Assembly: GCA_016201045.1 (NCBI GenBank)
Contig: JACQDM010000002.1
Span: 186,001-250,000 of the forward strand
Direction: 5' to 3'
From: Afipia sp.
Lineage (GTDB): Bacteria > Pseudomonadota > Alphaproteobacteria > Rhizobiales > Xanthobacteraceae
Length of the DNA: 64,000 bases
The notes under the pieces: generated by a model
Databases searched by the model: none
The model's input: only the letters and a program-made list of their open reading frames with translations
What the model was told of the DNA's origin: nothing
Shown here: piece by piece, positions 45,783-54,856 of the stretch
Layout: each line of letters starts with the position of its first letter
Position numbering within the stretch: position 1 is the stretch's first letter
Program-made: the position numbers and the translations under genes

Positions 45783-46905
45783 GGCCGCCGAGGCCGGCAT
45801 CATCAAGCCTGAATAAATTTACTCGGAACGCAAAGCCGTAGTTTTCGGGATGCCTATTTCGCGAAGCAGGGATTGGAACGGCGCCGCTCGCATCAATCAT
45901 TTCCTTGAGAGCTCTCCTATCTTCTGCCAAGGACATCTGAAGAGCGGGCCAATAAATCATCGCGAAATGACCATCGCACTCCTCGTCTAGACTCACGTTT
46001 TTTCGTGCCCCAACTATACGTCGCATCTTTTCTAGCGAAGAGCTGACTAAGGCACGGGAGCGAACAACCGCGACGTCGAACGATTCACTCGCAAGAAATT
46101 GTAGTGCGTTTTGCCCTGATGCGCCTATGCCGCCCGCCAGGCATTCTGACCACGCATCGAAACTGTCGGAGAGGTGACCGGGAACGGTTATCAGCGAGAC
46201 TTTTTCACCATTCATGCAAAGCGCCTTTTGAGGCGTCGCGATACGAATTACACGCTGTGTCGTAGTTGTAGCTGAGAGACTGTTGCGGTCTGCATACGCC
46301 AAACTCTCATCTACGATGACAATCACGTCAGGCGGTAATGCATCGATGAATGACGCAACTTCGCCTGAAGAAACGTAGCTGCTTGTCCCGTATATCGGGA
46401 ATGTTAGCCAAATGGCATTTCGACTACCGTCGCACTTTATTTTCGGAAGCGTATATCGACCGTCGTTACGTAGGATCGGTGCATACACAATTGACAAGCC
46501 GAAGCTAGTACCAAGGGACTCAACAGCAAAGTAAGCGGGAGTTATTATATGAAGCGTCTTTACTCCGATGTTGTTCAGATAGGTAACGACGGTCGCAATC
46601 GACGTTGTCCCGGAATGTGTGAGCACAACTCCGCGATCGTCGCCTTCACCTAAGCGGTATTTCACTCGGTCATCGATTTTGAGATAACTCGAATATACGT
46701 ACTGGATCAGTGATGAAGTTTGCTGTTTTCTGACAAGCCAGCGTTCAATCTCACATGCGTATTCCGGCTTTGGATCCCAGTGGGACAGGAGCTCAGGCGA
46801 ATACCCGTTTTCGCACGCGAACTCATCCGCAAGCTCCTCGATGTCATCAAGCCGGGTGACCGCTTCAATGCGGGGTGGCAAGGGGAGCCGATTGCCCGTC
46901 CGCAT
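45745..46905 (-). CDS. PLP-dependent aminotransferase-fold protein
   Basis: A 386-residue fold-type I PLP enzyme. LTHSGTTSIATVVTYL (PLP phosphate loop, 96-111), ITPAYFAVE, the cofactor Asp in IVIVDESLAYAD (Asp199), and the Schiff-base Lys probably Lys227 in ATPQKALCMNGEKVSLI. The conserved Asn-Pro-x-Asn-Pro-Thr-Gly block is replaced by FPIYGTSS, so it is a divergent member. It faces the pentapeptide gene with overlapping 3' ends, and both share an identical 28-bp 5' sequence. Confidence 0.8.
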   Translation of the reverse strand: MRTGNRLPLPPRIEAVTRLDDIEELADEFACENGYSPELLSHWDPKPEYACEIERWLVRKQQTSSLIQYVYSSYLKIDDRVKYRLGEGDDRGVVLTHSGTTSIATVVTYLNNIGVKTLHIITPAYFAVESLGTSFGLSIVYAPILRNDGRYTLPKIKCDGSRNAIWLTFPIYGTSSYVSSGEVASFIDALPPDVIVIVDESLAYADRNSLSATTTTQRVIRIATPQKALCMNGEKVSLITVPGHLSDSFDAWSECLAGGIGASGQNALQFLASESFDVAVVRSRALVSSSLEKMRRIVGARKNVSLDEECDGHFAMIYWPALQMSLAEDRRALKEMIDASGAVPIPASRNRHPENYGFAFRVNLFRLDDAGLGGLKRLSDVLDGLV

Positions 46906-46926
46906 GCAAATAATTCCGAGTTATGT
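46899..46926 (-). repeat. 28-bp inverted repeat, right copy
   Basis: Exact reverse complement of 44142-44169. It covers the 5' end of the aminotransferase-fold gene (ATG at 46905 on the minus strand) and its upstream region, so both convergent genes begin with the same 28 bases. Confidence 0.9.
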
Positions 46927-47047
46927 CGTTTTCGACGTCTCCATTGTTAAGTGCGTCCGCTATTTACCATGAAATCACCGGGCGACTTTCATTGAGCTCG
47001 ATATTGCGCATGTTGCTTCCAATCCAATCGATTGGGAGGTGTCATCG

Positions 47048-47956
47048 ATGTTAGTTACTGCGGCGGTCGTGGAATTTCTTCGTTATTGTGCTGTTGAGCG
47101 ACAACTCTCAAAACACACTATCGAGGCCTACAGGTTTGACCTTGGTGATTTCATAGGTTTTATCGGTGCGGGCACGACCGCGGATGCCGTCGGTTCTTCT
47201 GATCTGGATGCTTACCTAGCAGATATGCTTGAACGCCGCGCGTTGGCGCCCACGACAGTACGTCGGCGTTTTGCATGCTTGAAAATCTTTTGGCGCAAAT
47301 TGGTAAGTGCTAAACTTGCGCCGGACATCTTTGCGACATGGTCACTGCAGCTTCCCCGAAGAAAGAAATTGCCGCGCGCGCTGTCAAGTTGGGAAGCGCG
47401 CGCGTTATTACGAACCGTGCATCACGGTGACCTCCGATTTACGTCACTTGATGCAATGGTATCTGTGGCATTTCGATTGATGGTTGCGACGGGTATTCGC
47501 GTTGGAGAGCTTTGCAGATTGCGTGTCATCGATATATCTCCAGACGGTAAGTCACTCCGCATTCATGGCAAGGGATCGCGCGAGCGCGTGTCTTATGTTT
47601 CGGATGTACGGCTTCAGAACGACCTTAGGCATCTCATTCAATGGCATCAAACAGGTAAGTCAGCGAATGGAAGTCTTCTCCTTAATCGTCAGCGGCGACC
47701 GATGAGTCCCCAGTCTATTCGCATTGCGCTCCGCCACAGGACGACCACAGCCGCGTTCGTACGCAGGATCACCCCGCACATGCTGAGACACACAGCGGCG
47801 ACACTTCTTATCGAGCAGGGTGTAGATATTCGCTTTGTTCAGCGGTTACTTGGCCATTCAAGCATCGCGACAACGGAAATCTACACCCATGTTTCTGACG
47901 AAGCGCTTCGCCGCTCGTTGGAACGAGCGAATATCCTCAGCTTGTTAGTTGCTTGA
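47048..47956 (+). CDS. Tyrosine recombinase, XerC/XerD type
   Basis: A 302-residue recombinase. The N-terminal SAM-like core-binding domain (VVEFLRYCAVERQLSKHTIEAY) is followed by the catalytic domain with Arg in GIRVGELCRL, Lys in HGKGSRERV, HMLRHTAATLL (His-x2-Arg), LGHSSIATTEIYTHV (His and nucleophile Tyr). All residues are present, so it should be active. GGGAGG lies 8 bases before ATG 47048. It separates the island genes from the aromatic-acid cluster. Confidence 0.93.
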   Translation: MLVTAAVVEFLRYCAVERQLSKHTIEAYRFDLGDFIGFIGAGTTADAVGSSDLDAYLADMLERRALAPTTVRRRFACLKIFWRKLVSAKLAPDIFATWSLQLPRRKKLPRALSSWEARALLRTVHHGDLRFTSLDAMVSVAFRLMVATGIRVGELCRLRVIDISPDGKSLRIHGKGSRERVSYVSDVRLQNDLRHLIQWHQTGKSANGSLLLNRQRRPMSPQSIRIALRHRTTTAAFVRRITPHMLRHTAATLLIEQGVDIRFVQRLLGHSSIATTEIYTHVSDEALRRSLERANILSLLVA

Positions 47957-48235
47957 GGTCTAGTTGGTGTCGCCTGATGCTCGATTCATATTGGCTAGAC
48001 TTGTCGCTATTCGCAGAACGCGCGGTTGTGGAATGGCGGGCACGAACTGAATAGTTTGCGCGTCACCGAATAGCAAATCGAATCGGCACCGTGACATTTA
48101 TCGGTTGATGCTAAGGTGGCGCGTCGTTCGCTATACGAACGAAGCGGCCGTCGTCGATCACAGGTCATTGACTATTAACGATGGCCGTTTGAATGTTCGT
48201 CACAGCGTAATCGATCTTGTGATTCACAAAAGCCT
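47957..48235. other. Intergenic region before pcaB
   Basis: About 280 bases with no gene; it holds one GTTCG-N5-CGAAC operator at 48126-48140 and the pcaB promoter. Confidence 0.5.
48126..48140. promoter_or_regulatory. IclR-type operator before pcaB (GTTCG-CTATA-CGAAC)
   Basis: A 15-bp palindrome with a 5-base AT-rich centre, about 95 bases before pcaB. The same motif stands before the regulator, transporter, dioxygenase (degenerate) and P450 genes. Confidence 0.72.
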
Positions 48236-49588
48236 ATGAGCGCGCCTCTATATCCTCTCTACTCGTCGCTTCTGTCACATTCATCCATGCGCTTAGTCTG
48301 CAGCGACGGCACTTACGTGCAGTATATGCTTGACTTTGAGAGCGCACTCGCGCGGGCCGAGGCGGAGGTTGGCATTATCCCCTCTAATGCTGCCATCGCC
48401 ATTACGAAAAGCTGCGTTGCCAAACAGTTCGACATTGCCGGCCTCGCAGACGACGCAGCCCAAAGCGGTAATCCCGCCATTCCTCTGGTGAAGTTGCTGA
48501 CAGCAAGTGTCGCCAAGGAAAATCCAGAGGCGGCACGCTATGTACACTGGGGTGCAACAAGCCAAGATGTCATCGATACGGCAATGGTATTGCAACTTCG
48601 GGCAGGCATCGATGCACTGCTACACGATCTCGACCGCGCCATTGCCGGGTTTGCAGAACTTGCAAGGCAATATCGTAACACGGCCACCGTCGCCCGGACG
48701 TTACTCCAACATGCGTTGCCGATGCCATTCGGATTGAAGCTCGCCGAATACGCAGCCGCGTTACATCGTTCACGGTCGAGATCAAAACGACTGCGGGCGG
48801 AATGCCTAGTGCTACAATTTGGCGGCGCCGGCGGAACGCTTGCAGCGCTCGGAGATAGCGGACTCAAGGTAGCCAAGCATCTTGCAAAGGAATTGTCACT
48901 GCCGCTGCCAGACGCGCCCTGGCACACCCATCGCGATCGTATTGCCGAAGCGGCCTCCGTATTTGCTATCCTATGCGGCACTTGTGGTAAGATCGCGCGC
49001 GATATTTCGTTGCTGATGCAGACCGAGGTCGGCGAAGCATTTGAGCCTGTATGCGAAGGACGCGGTGGCTCATCCGCACTTCCGCATAAACGTAATCCTG
49101 TTTTGGCAACAGCCGCGATAGCTTGTGCAACGATGGCGCCGAATCTCGCAGCGACGATCTTCGCCGCGCAAGCACATGAACACGAACGTAGCGCCGGGTT
49201 GTGGCATGCCGAATGGACGACGTTGCCTGCGTTGATGCTTGTCACATCGGGGGCATTGGCGGCAATAACGGACATCGCTGAGGGTCTTGAGGTCGACGTC
49301 GGGCGCATGCGTGCAAATCTCGACAGCACCTACGGACTTGTCATGGCCGAAGCGGCCTCGATGGCGCTCGCGACTAAAATTGGCAAAAGCGAAGCACACA
49401 AGCTAGTGGAGGCAGCGAGTCGAAAATCTGTCGAAGCCAAACAACATCTGCGCGACATACTCGAGAAAGATAGTCATGTAACCATTTTAGCCGCAAGCGA
49501 CCTCGATAAGATTTTCGAGCCGAATTCGTATCAGGGTATTTCGCAGATGCTGATCGACCGTCTGCTCAAATCGTTAGACAGGAATTGA
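48236..49588 (+). CDS. pcaB: 3-carboxy-cis,cis-muconate cycloisomerase
   Basis: Converts beta-carboxymuconate, the product of protocatechuate 3,4-dioxygenase, to gamma-carboxymuconolactone. A 450-residue member of the fumarase/aspartase superfamily with the signature GRGGSSALPHKRNPV, and the two other family regions AARYVHWGATSQDVIDTA and ARTLLQHALPMPFG. The start follows a weak ribosome site. It is separated from pcaHG by the tph operon but shares an operator motif with the other genes; pcaC and pcaD are not in the window. Confidence 0.95.
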   Translation: MSAPLYPLYSSLLSHSSMRLVCSDGTYVQYMLDFESALARAEAEVGIIPSNAAIAITKSCVAKQFDIAGLADDAAQSGNPAIPLVKLLTASVAKENPEAARYVHWGATSQDVIDTAMVLQLRAGIDALLHDLDRAIAGFAELARQYRNTATVARTLLQHALPMPFGLKLAEYAAALHRSRSRSKRLRAECLVLQFGGAGGTLAALGDSGLKVAKHLAKELSLPLPDAPWHTHRDRIAEAASVFAILCGTCGKIARDISLLMQTEVGEAFEPVCEGRGGSSALPHKRNPVLATAAIACATMAPNLAATIFAAQAHEHERSAGLWHAEWTTLPALMLVTSGALAAITDIAEGLEVDVGRMRANLDSTYGLVMAEAASMALATKIGKSEAHKLVEAASRKSVEAKQHLRDILEKDSHVTILAASDLDKIFEPNSYQGISQMLIDRLLKSLDRN

Positions 49589-49658
49589 ATTTGCGTTCCG
49601 ACCGCAAATCTGGAGATAGAAAATTTCAATGGGCATAGGCCCCATGGGCACGGATGCC

Positions 49659-50474
49659 TCAATTTTTCGCCGTTCGCTGCCCAAAACATCTGACTTCGAG
49701 CTCAGCTGCGTATTCCTGAAGAACAGGCACGAACTGTTTGATCAGGACCGATCGGCTCACACGAGCCGAGTAGGCGCTGACGCTCATAGCGGCAACAACA
49801 GTGTCAGATGCATCGCGGACAGGTACGGCAAGAGACCGCATGCCGAGCTCCAGTTCTTCGTCACTTTCCGCATATCCCTTGTTACGAACGCCGCTGATCT
49901 CCTGAAAGATTTCCGAAGGCTTTGTTAGCGTCTTTGGCGTCAGCTGCGGCAGAGTCTTTTTGCCGATGGCTGCCCGTAAGTCGCGATCCACTAACTGACT
50001 AAGCAGAACACGCCCAGTCGCCGAGCAATATGCTGGCAGTTTCGCACCCACGCGCACGCCGGTAGATATAATGTTGTTCGCCTCTGCGCGCGCGATGAAT
50101 GTCACCGAGTCGCCATCTCGAACCGCAAGTGAAATGGACTCGCCTAGCCGATCACGGGCCTTGGCTAGAAACGGAGCGCTCTCTTCAGCCAATCGCTCAA
50201 CCAAATTGCTGCCCCGGCCGAGGCTTCGCAAGCGTGGAAGGGGTCGGAACTCACGGCCCACACGCTCAACATAGCCAAGGTCTACCAGCGTCAGGAGGCA
50301 TCGCCGCGCCGCGGCTCGTGTTGCCCCAGAGGCGCGCGCCGCATCTGCTGAGCTCTGTACCCCTCGATTTGACAGCGATTCAATAATAGCGAGGCCCTTA
50401 GCAAGACCCCCCATTCCTTCGGAGCGCCGACTGGCTGTCGGTATCGACTTTTTCTTAGCGCGCTTTGCGACCAT
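49659..50474 (-). CDS. IclR-family transcriptional regulator
   Basis: A 271-residue regulator. The N-terminal winged-helix (GLAKGLAIIESLSNRGVQSSADAARASGATRAAARRC) is followed by an effector domain with the IclR pattern (GVRVGAKLPAYCSATGRVLL, GYAESDEELELGMRSLAVPV). I place the start at 50474 (AAAGG 5 bases upstream), because a start at 50528 would put the operator at 50498-50512 inside the gene. Homologues of this type (PcaR/PcaU/PobR/TphR) respond to aromatic acids. The likely effector is protocatechuate or terephthalate. Confidence 0.9.
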   Translation of the reverse strand: MVAKRAKKKSIPTASRRSEGMGGLAKGLAIIESLSNRGVQSSADAARASGATRAAARRCLLTLVDLGYVERVGREFRPLPRLRSLGRGSNLVERLAEESAPFLAKARDRLGESISLAVRDGDSVTFIARAEANNIISTGVRVGAKLPAYCSATGRVLLSQLVDRDLRAAIGKKTLPQLTPKTLTKPSEIFQEISGVRNKGYAESDEELELGMRSLAVPVRDASDTVVAAMSVSAYSARVSRSVLIKQFVPVLQEYAAELEVRCFGQRTAKN

Positions 50475-50497
50475 TTGGACCTTTGTGGGATTTTCGT

Positions 50498-50512
50498 GTT
50501 CGATATACGAAC
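50498..50512. promoter_or_regulatory. IclR-type operator upstream of the regulator gene (GTTCG-ATATA-CGAAC)
   Basis: Same palindrome as at 48126; it starts 24 bases before the regulator ATG at 50474, suggesting autoregulation. Confidence 0.72.
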
Positions 50513-50529
50513 ATACCGTGCGCGTCAAT

Positions 50530-50545
50530 GTTCGCTGAAACGAAC
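50530..50545. promoter_or_regulatory. IclR-type operator variant with 6-base spacer
   Basis: GTTCG-CTGAAA-CGAAC in the IclR-transporter intergenic region, same half-sites as the other operators but with a 6-base spacer. Confidence 0.5.
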
Positions 50546-50730
50546 CTGCGGCGGATCATGTGCGGCGCTCGAAATCGCCGACTCGCTTCTCGCCCCATTA
50601 TGACAGATTTGAATCTTCCTCGTTCTCCAGCCGAACGGTTTGGGATTGAGCGAGAACAAATCGCGTTTCGGGTCGGTCGTCCGATTGACAATTTTACGAC
50701 CGGCTGCTTGATTACAAAAATGAATCATAT

Positions 50731-50782
50731 GTTCGAATAACGAACAAAATATTTAAGGCGAACTCTCGAACGTTGCGTTCGA
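50731..50782. promoter_or_regulatory. Operator region before the MFS transporter
   Basis: GTTCG-AATAA-CGAAC at 50731-50745, and the everted arrangement TCGAACG-TTG-CGTTCGA at 50766-50782, 28 bases before the transporter ATG. Both contain the half-sites of the shared operator. Confidence 0.65.
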
Positions 50783-50809
50783 AGTTTGGGAAACGCATTG
50801 TGAGGAAGA

Positions 50810-52156
50810 ATGGGGAACAGCACCGTTCATGTCGGAGAGTTTGTGGATTCGCAGCCACTTCACCGTGGCCAACTCATCATCGTGGTGCTTTGCGCCGTCC
50901 TGATGCTTATTGATGGTTTTGATACACAAGCAATCAGCTACGCTGCGCCGCTCATTTCCACCGAGTGGTCGTTACCCCGCGAGCAACTCGGCCCCATTTT
51001 TTCTTCCGCTCTCGTCGGGCTCATGATCGGTTATCTTGTATTTTCGCCGCTGTCCGATCGTTTCGGTCATCGCCAGATGATGCTCACCAGTACGATAGGA
51101 TTTTCCGTCTTGACGCTTGCTACGACGTTCGCAACGAATGCGACCGAGCTGATGATCATCCGCCTCGTTACAGGCATCGGTCTTGGCTCGGCGATCCCAA
51201 GTGCCGTCGCGCTCACGAGTGAATTTGCACCGAAGCGTTATCGCGCAAGTTTCGTTCTTGCGATTTATTGCGGCTTTTCACTTGGGTTTGTGGTTGCGGG
51301 GGCTATCGCCGCGTGGTTTTTGCCTATTTACGGATGGCGTTCCTTGTTCTGGCTTGGTGCGATAGCGCCGCTCATTCTTTGTGTTCTGCTTTATTTCATA
51401 CTTCCCGAGTCGCTAGATTTTATGGTTCGCCGAAAGAGCGATCCTTCTATGGTCGCGAGCGTGATCAACCGGATTTTCCCCCAGACCAGCGTCAAGATCG
51501 ATGCAAACTCGCGCTTTGCGGTTGATGAAAGAGAGGGAAGCTCGTCAGTTGCCAATCTATTTCGCGGTGGTCGAATGTTTGGAACAGTTATTCTATGGGC
51601 AGTCTTTTTCCTCAATCTTGCGATGTTTTACGCCTTGCAAAGCTGGATGCCGACCATGCTGACGTCGCTAAAATATTCTTTGAATTCCGTTGCCCTAGCG
51701 ACATCTCTCTCCACGACTGGGGGCATCGTTGTGGCGCTTGTGATCGGGCCAGCGATGGATCGCCTTGGCCCTTACCGCTCGCTTGCCACCCTTTATATGC
51801 TCGGTGTGTTCTTTGTTTCGCTCATGGGCGCGGCGCTTGGCCGTCCCGAATGGATTCTTCTGGCGGCCAGCTTTTTTGCCGGAGTTTGCATAAGCGGGGG
51901 ACAAAAAAGCGTAATTGCGCTGGCAGCGATCTTTTACCCGGGCGCTGTGCGATCGACCGGGGTTGGCTGGGCGCTGGGTATCGGTCGTATAGGCGGTATC
52001 GGTGGCCCACTTTTGCTCGGGCTTCTACTTAGCGCGCATTTCGAGCCAGCTCAGGTATTTTACGCTCTTGCTATTCCGATGCTCATCTGCGGCTGCCTTA
52101 TCGCAGTTCTCGGTTGGCAGGTGTCACGCGGTCAGACCCGTAGCGCAAAGTCTTGA
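50810..52156 (+). CDS. AAHS-type aromatic acid:H+ symporter (MFS)
   Basis: A 448-residue twelve-helix transporter. The N-terminal helix motif DGFDTQAISYAAPLIS is characteristic of the aromatic acid:H+ symporters such as PcaK/BenK/MhbT, and the loop between helices 2 and 3 reads SDRFGHRQMM. GAGGA lies just before the ATG. It likely imports terephthalate or a related benzoate, given its neighbours, and it ends in a strong terminator. Confidence 0.92.
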   Translation: MGNSTVHVGEFVDSQPLHRGQLIIVVLCAVLMLIDGFDTQAISYAAPLISTEWSLPREQLGPIFSSALVGLMIGYLVFSPLSDRFGHRQMMLTSTIGFSVLTLATTFATNATELMIIRLVTGIGLGSAIPSAVALTSEFAPKRYRASFVLAIYCGFSLGFVVAGAIAAWFLPIYGWRSLFWLGAIAPLILCVLLYFILPESLDFMVRRKSDPSMVASVINRIFPQTSVKIDANSRFAVDEREGSSSVANLFRGGRMFGTVILWAVFFLNLAMFYALQSWMPTMLTSLKYSLNSVALATSLSTTGGIVVALVIGPAMDRLGPYRSLATLYMLGVFFVSLMGAALGRPEWILLAASFFAGVCISGGQKSVIALAAIFYPGAVRSTGVGWALGIGRIGGIGGPLLLGLLLSAHFEPAQVFYALAIPMLICGCLIAVLGWQVSRGQTRSAKS

Positions 52157-52187
52157 AACATGACGAGTTATTGAGTCCTCCCAGACT

Positions 52188-52217
52188 TGGACGCCAAGCT
52201 TTGGCGTCCATTTTTTT
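52188..52217 (+). terminator. Rho-independent terminator of the transporter gene
   Basis: Perfect 10-bp stem GGACGCCAAG / CTTTGGCGTCC (loop at AGCT) followed by seven T residues, 31 bases after the stop of the transporter gene. Confidence 0.9.
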
Positions 52218-52257
52218 AATCCGGGAACAAATAGAACGGACACGCTTGACAGGGAGT

Positions 52258-53262
52258 TTAGAAAGCCACCGAGGCGTGTTCGGCGGGCGGTTGATTGCTC
52301 ATGAGCCTCAGCGTCCTCAAAACTGCAGTCGCTTCAGCTCTGCCCTGTCCCGCAATGTCAAAAGCGCTACCATGCCCGACACTTGAAAAAAGTATGTCGG
52401 ATCCGATTGAAAGCGCGGATGCGTTTCGGCCGGCGAGGAGTTTAACCGGGATATGACCTTGGTCGTGATAGATGGCCACGAAGCCGTCGATGTCTTTTCG
52501 ACCAAGGAGCAAGTCGGCACCAATTGGCCCTTCAACCTGCACTCCGCTTTCGCGTAATCTCTTTACGGCAGGCACCGTGATGCGGTCGTCGTCATCGCCA
52601 AACAGCCCATTCTCACCGGCGTGCGGATTAATGCCGAAAACCCCGATTCTTGGATTTGCAATTCCAAGTCGCTGTAACGTTGCCGCACACGCGTGGCCCG
52701 CGTCCTCAATAAGTTTGGGTGTAAGACGCGCAAGCGCGTTTTGTAGCCGCTCGTGCAATGTGGCATGCAAAATCCTCAAGCCGCCACCGACGAACATCAT
52801 GAATACGCTATGCTCATCAACTCCGGTCAGACGCGCGATCAGTCCTGGATAGCCGGAAAATGGAATACCCGACGCATTGACTGCTGTTTCATTGTGCGGA
52901 CAACCAACAATCGCATCCGCATTTTTCGACCGCACGAGCGCGATGGCACTCGCTAAGTAGTCGACCGTAGCTTGACCCGCCGCGGCGCTTACCTCACCCG
53001 GCTTGAATCGATCGGGCGGTAAGGAGTTTACGTCGTGAATACGCAAAGCGGCACGCGCTGCGTGAGGTTCATTTTGGTCGATCAACGCTATGCCCGGCGC
53101 GTAGCGATCTGCGTAGTGGCAAATGACATGGCGGTCGCCAACGAGAATCACGCTGACACTCTGTTCGGCGGCGAGCTCTCTCGCGGCCTTTACCGCAATC
53201 TCAGGACCAATTCCATTGGGGTCGCCGATCGTCAGTGCTATGTTCTTGACGAGTCCGCCCAT
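52258..53262 (-). CDS. tphB: TphB-like dehydrogenase of the PdxA family
   Basis: A 334-residue NAD-dependent dehydrogenase of the PdxA family. LTIGDPNGIGPEIAVKAA (nucleotide/substrate region), metal ligands in PHNETAVNASG and YHDQGHIPVKLL. In terephthalate pathways, a PdxA homologue (TphB) dehydrogenates and decarboxylates the cis-dihydrodiol to protocatechuate. Its place as last gene of the tphA operon supports this rather than a role in vitamin B6 synthesis. The tphA1 stop is 43 bases upstream. Confidence 0.9.
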   Translation of the reverse strand: MGGLVKNIALTIGDPNGIGPEIAVKAARELAAEQSVSVILVGDRHVICHYADRYAPGIALIDQNEPHAARAALRIHDVNSLPPDRFKPGEVSAAAGQATVDYLASAIALVRSKNADAIVGCPHNETAVNASGIPFSGYPGLIARLTGVDEHSVFMMFVGGGLRILHATLHERLQNALARLTPKLIEDAGHACAATLQRLGIANPRIGVFGINPHAGENGLFGDDDDRITVPAVKRLRESGVQVEGPIGADLLLGRKDIDGFVAIYHDQGHIPVKLLAGRNASALSIGSDILFSSVGHGSAFDIAGQGRAEATAVLRTLRLMSNQPPAEHASVAF

Positions 53263-53304
53263 AGTCCGAGTTCTCCGCTTTCGGTCGATGATTACGCGCG
53301 ATGG

Positions 53305-54321
53305 CTATTCCGGCAACGTCGCAGGCATTGCGGTGTCTCCGCTCGAAACAAACGCATCGCTGAAGAAAGAGTCTTTGGGCAGCCTGTTTTGGGCTGCGAA
53401 ATCACGTTGCGCAGATTCGATCATAATCGGTGCACCACATGCATAAACCTTTAGCCGCGACATGTCTGGATAGTCTTCTTGCACGGCGCGATGAACAAAC
53501 CCCGTGCGACCTCGCCATTGGGTTGGGGTCGATACAACGGGTGTAAAACTGAACCATTCGTACTGTTGAGCCCATGCGTTTACAAGATTGAGCATATAGA
53601 GGTCGCCTTCGACATTAGCGCCCCAATAAAGATGGAGAGGGCGCGACGAACCCAAGCGGATGTTGCTTTCAATTATCGACTTAAACGGTGCGAAGCCGGT
53701 GCCGGTCGCAATCAAGATTGCCTGCTGATCGTCGGTATCGCTCAACGAGAATTCGCCATAAGGCAACTCAATGTCCAGGCTGCCGGCCTTAGTAAGATTT
53801 GCCAACACTCCTTCCGAGAATTTGCCACCGGGTACGTGACGGATGTGAAGTTCTATTTCGTCGCTTTTCTGCGGCGGGTTTGCCATAGAATAGTTACGAG
53901 TATCGCCGTCGCTCAATAGAACGCGCAGATACTGTCCGGCGCGAAAAGTCACGCGACGGCCGATCGGAAGCCTTAACTGGATGATCGCAACCGACGACAA
54001 TCGCTCGAGCTTCCGTACTTTCACACTGAAGGTCTTCCGCTCGATGAGATCAGTTTTGCGAATGCGTGTCGGACTAATTTCGAGGTTGCTCGTCGGGCGC
54101 GCCTGACAGAAAAGCACGCCGGATGCCGGGCCCTTGAAAATTCCATGCCCCCTTACAGTCACCTGTCCGGAAAAAAGTTCGCCCGCGCAAGATGAACAAA
54201 CACCTTTCCGGCACGAGTAGGGTATCGAATAACCGGCACGTTCGGCTGCATCGAGGACAGTCTCGTCCGATCCGCACTCAAACGCGATGTCCTTGTTCGT
54301 TACAGAAATCGAAAAGGTCAA
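53305..54321 (-). CDS. tphA1: Terephthalate 1,2-dioxygenase reductase component
   Basis: A 338-residue reductase that passes electrons from NAD(P)H to the oxygenase. An N-terminal plant-type 2Fe-2S domain has SCRKGVCSSCAGELFSG plus a distal Cys in VLFCQARP; an FAD domain follows with RNYSMANPP and GGKFSEG, then an NAD domain with LIATGTGFAPFKS and YACGAPIMIESA. I start at TTG 54321 (GGAG 7 bases upstream), because the family begins there; an ATG at 54423 would add 34 hydrophobic residues overlapping tphA3. The length matches the known TphA1. Confidence 0.9.
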   Translation of the reverse strand: MTFSISVTNKDIAFECGSDETVLDAAERAGYSIPYSCRKGVCSSCAGELFSGQVTVRGHGIFKGPASGVLFCQARPTSNLEISPTRIRKTDLIERKTFSVKVRKLERLSSVAIIQLRLPIGRRVTFRAGQYLRVLLSDGDTRNYSMANPPQKSDEIELHIRHVPGGKFSEGVLANLTKAGSLDIELPYGEFSLSDTDDQQAILIATGTGFAPFKSIIESNIRLGSSRPLHLYWGANVEGDLYMLNLVNAWAQQYEWFSFTPVVSTPTQWRGRTGFVHRAVQEDYPDMSRLKVYACGAPIMIESAQRDFAAQNRLPKDSFFSDAFVSSGDTAMPATLPE

Positions 54322-54370
54322 CGCGCAGCTCCAACGTAATTTCCAAATGCAACTCTTCCGTAGATGAAAG

Positions 54371-54856
54371 TCAAAGTGGAAAACCCAGTAGCGTATCAAT
54401 GTAATTGCTGTCCAAGACAACAATTCGCTTCACCAGCTTTGCATCGTCGGCTGTCACTCGGTAGCGATCGATATACCGCCCCGTCGCAAACAAATCGGTC
54501 GGGCCCTCACGGGTAATGCGAGCCACCATGAAGGAGGTCTCGGAGTCGAGCTCATCGCCTTCCACGTCCGTCACGTGCGGTTGACTCAGAAGATGCCGAT
54601 ACGAATGACGTTCGTACACGTTCGCTTCCAACAGCGACAAGATGCGGTCGCGCAACATGTTCTTGCTGTCAAGCCATATCAACCCAGCTTCGAGATTCGC
54701 AGCATAATTGTCAGCTGTCGTTACTTTGTAAAAGCAGTCATCGACAAAGAAGTCTGGCCACGACGTGGAATTGCCGTCGTCAATCTCCCGGGCGTACCGC
54801 GTCTGGACCATCGATATCAGCGTGACAAGGCGATGACGCTCACTTAGCTCGATCAT
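54371..54856 (-). CDS. tphA3: Terephthalate 1,2-dioxygenase small subunit
   Basis: A 161-residue ring-hydroxylating oxygenase beta subunit (cone fold). The stretches [19 protein letters not shown] and SYRHLL, and [12 protein letters not shown], correspond closely to what I recall of Comamonas TphA3 (terephthalate). The start [11 protein letters not shown] overlaps the tphA2 stop (ATGA), so the subunits are co-translated; an ATG at 54886 is the alternative. It stabilises the oxygenase hexamer and has no redox centre. Confidence 0.92.
   Translation of the reverse strand: MIELSERHRLVTLISMVQTRYAREIDDGNSTSWPDFFVDDCFYKVTTADNYAANLEAGLIWLDSKNMLRDRILSLLEANVYERHSYRHLLSQPHVTDVEGDELDSETSFMVARITREGPTDLFATGRYIDRYRVTADDAKLVKRIVVLDSNYIDTLLGFPL

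Larger units (their letters stand above)
30163..47956. mobile_element. Probable genomic island with phage-type genes
   Basis: The segment begins at a tRNA-Gln 3' end and is clearly more AT-rich than the flanking core. It carries a large serine recombinase, DUF2924, terminase large subunit, DUF5681, a DNA methyltransferase, several XRE regulators and a tyrosine recombinase at its end. Capsid, portal and tail genes are absent. The right boundary is uncertain: the aromatic cluster after 48 kb may belong to the same island. No direct repeat of the tRNA end was found. Confidence 0.5.
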
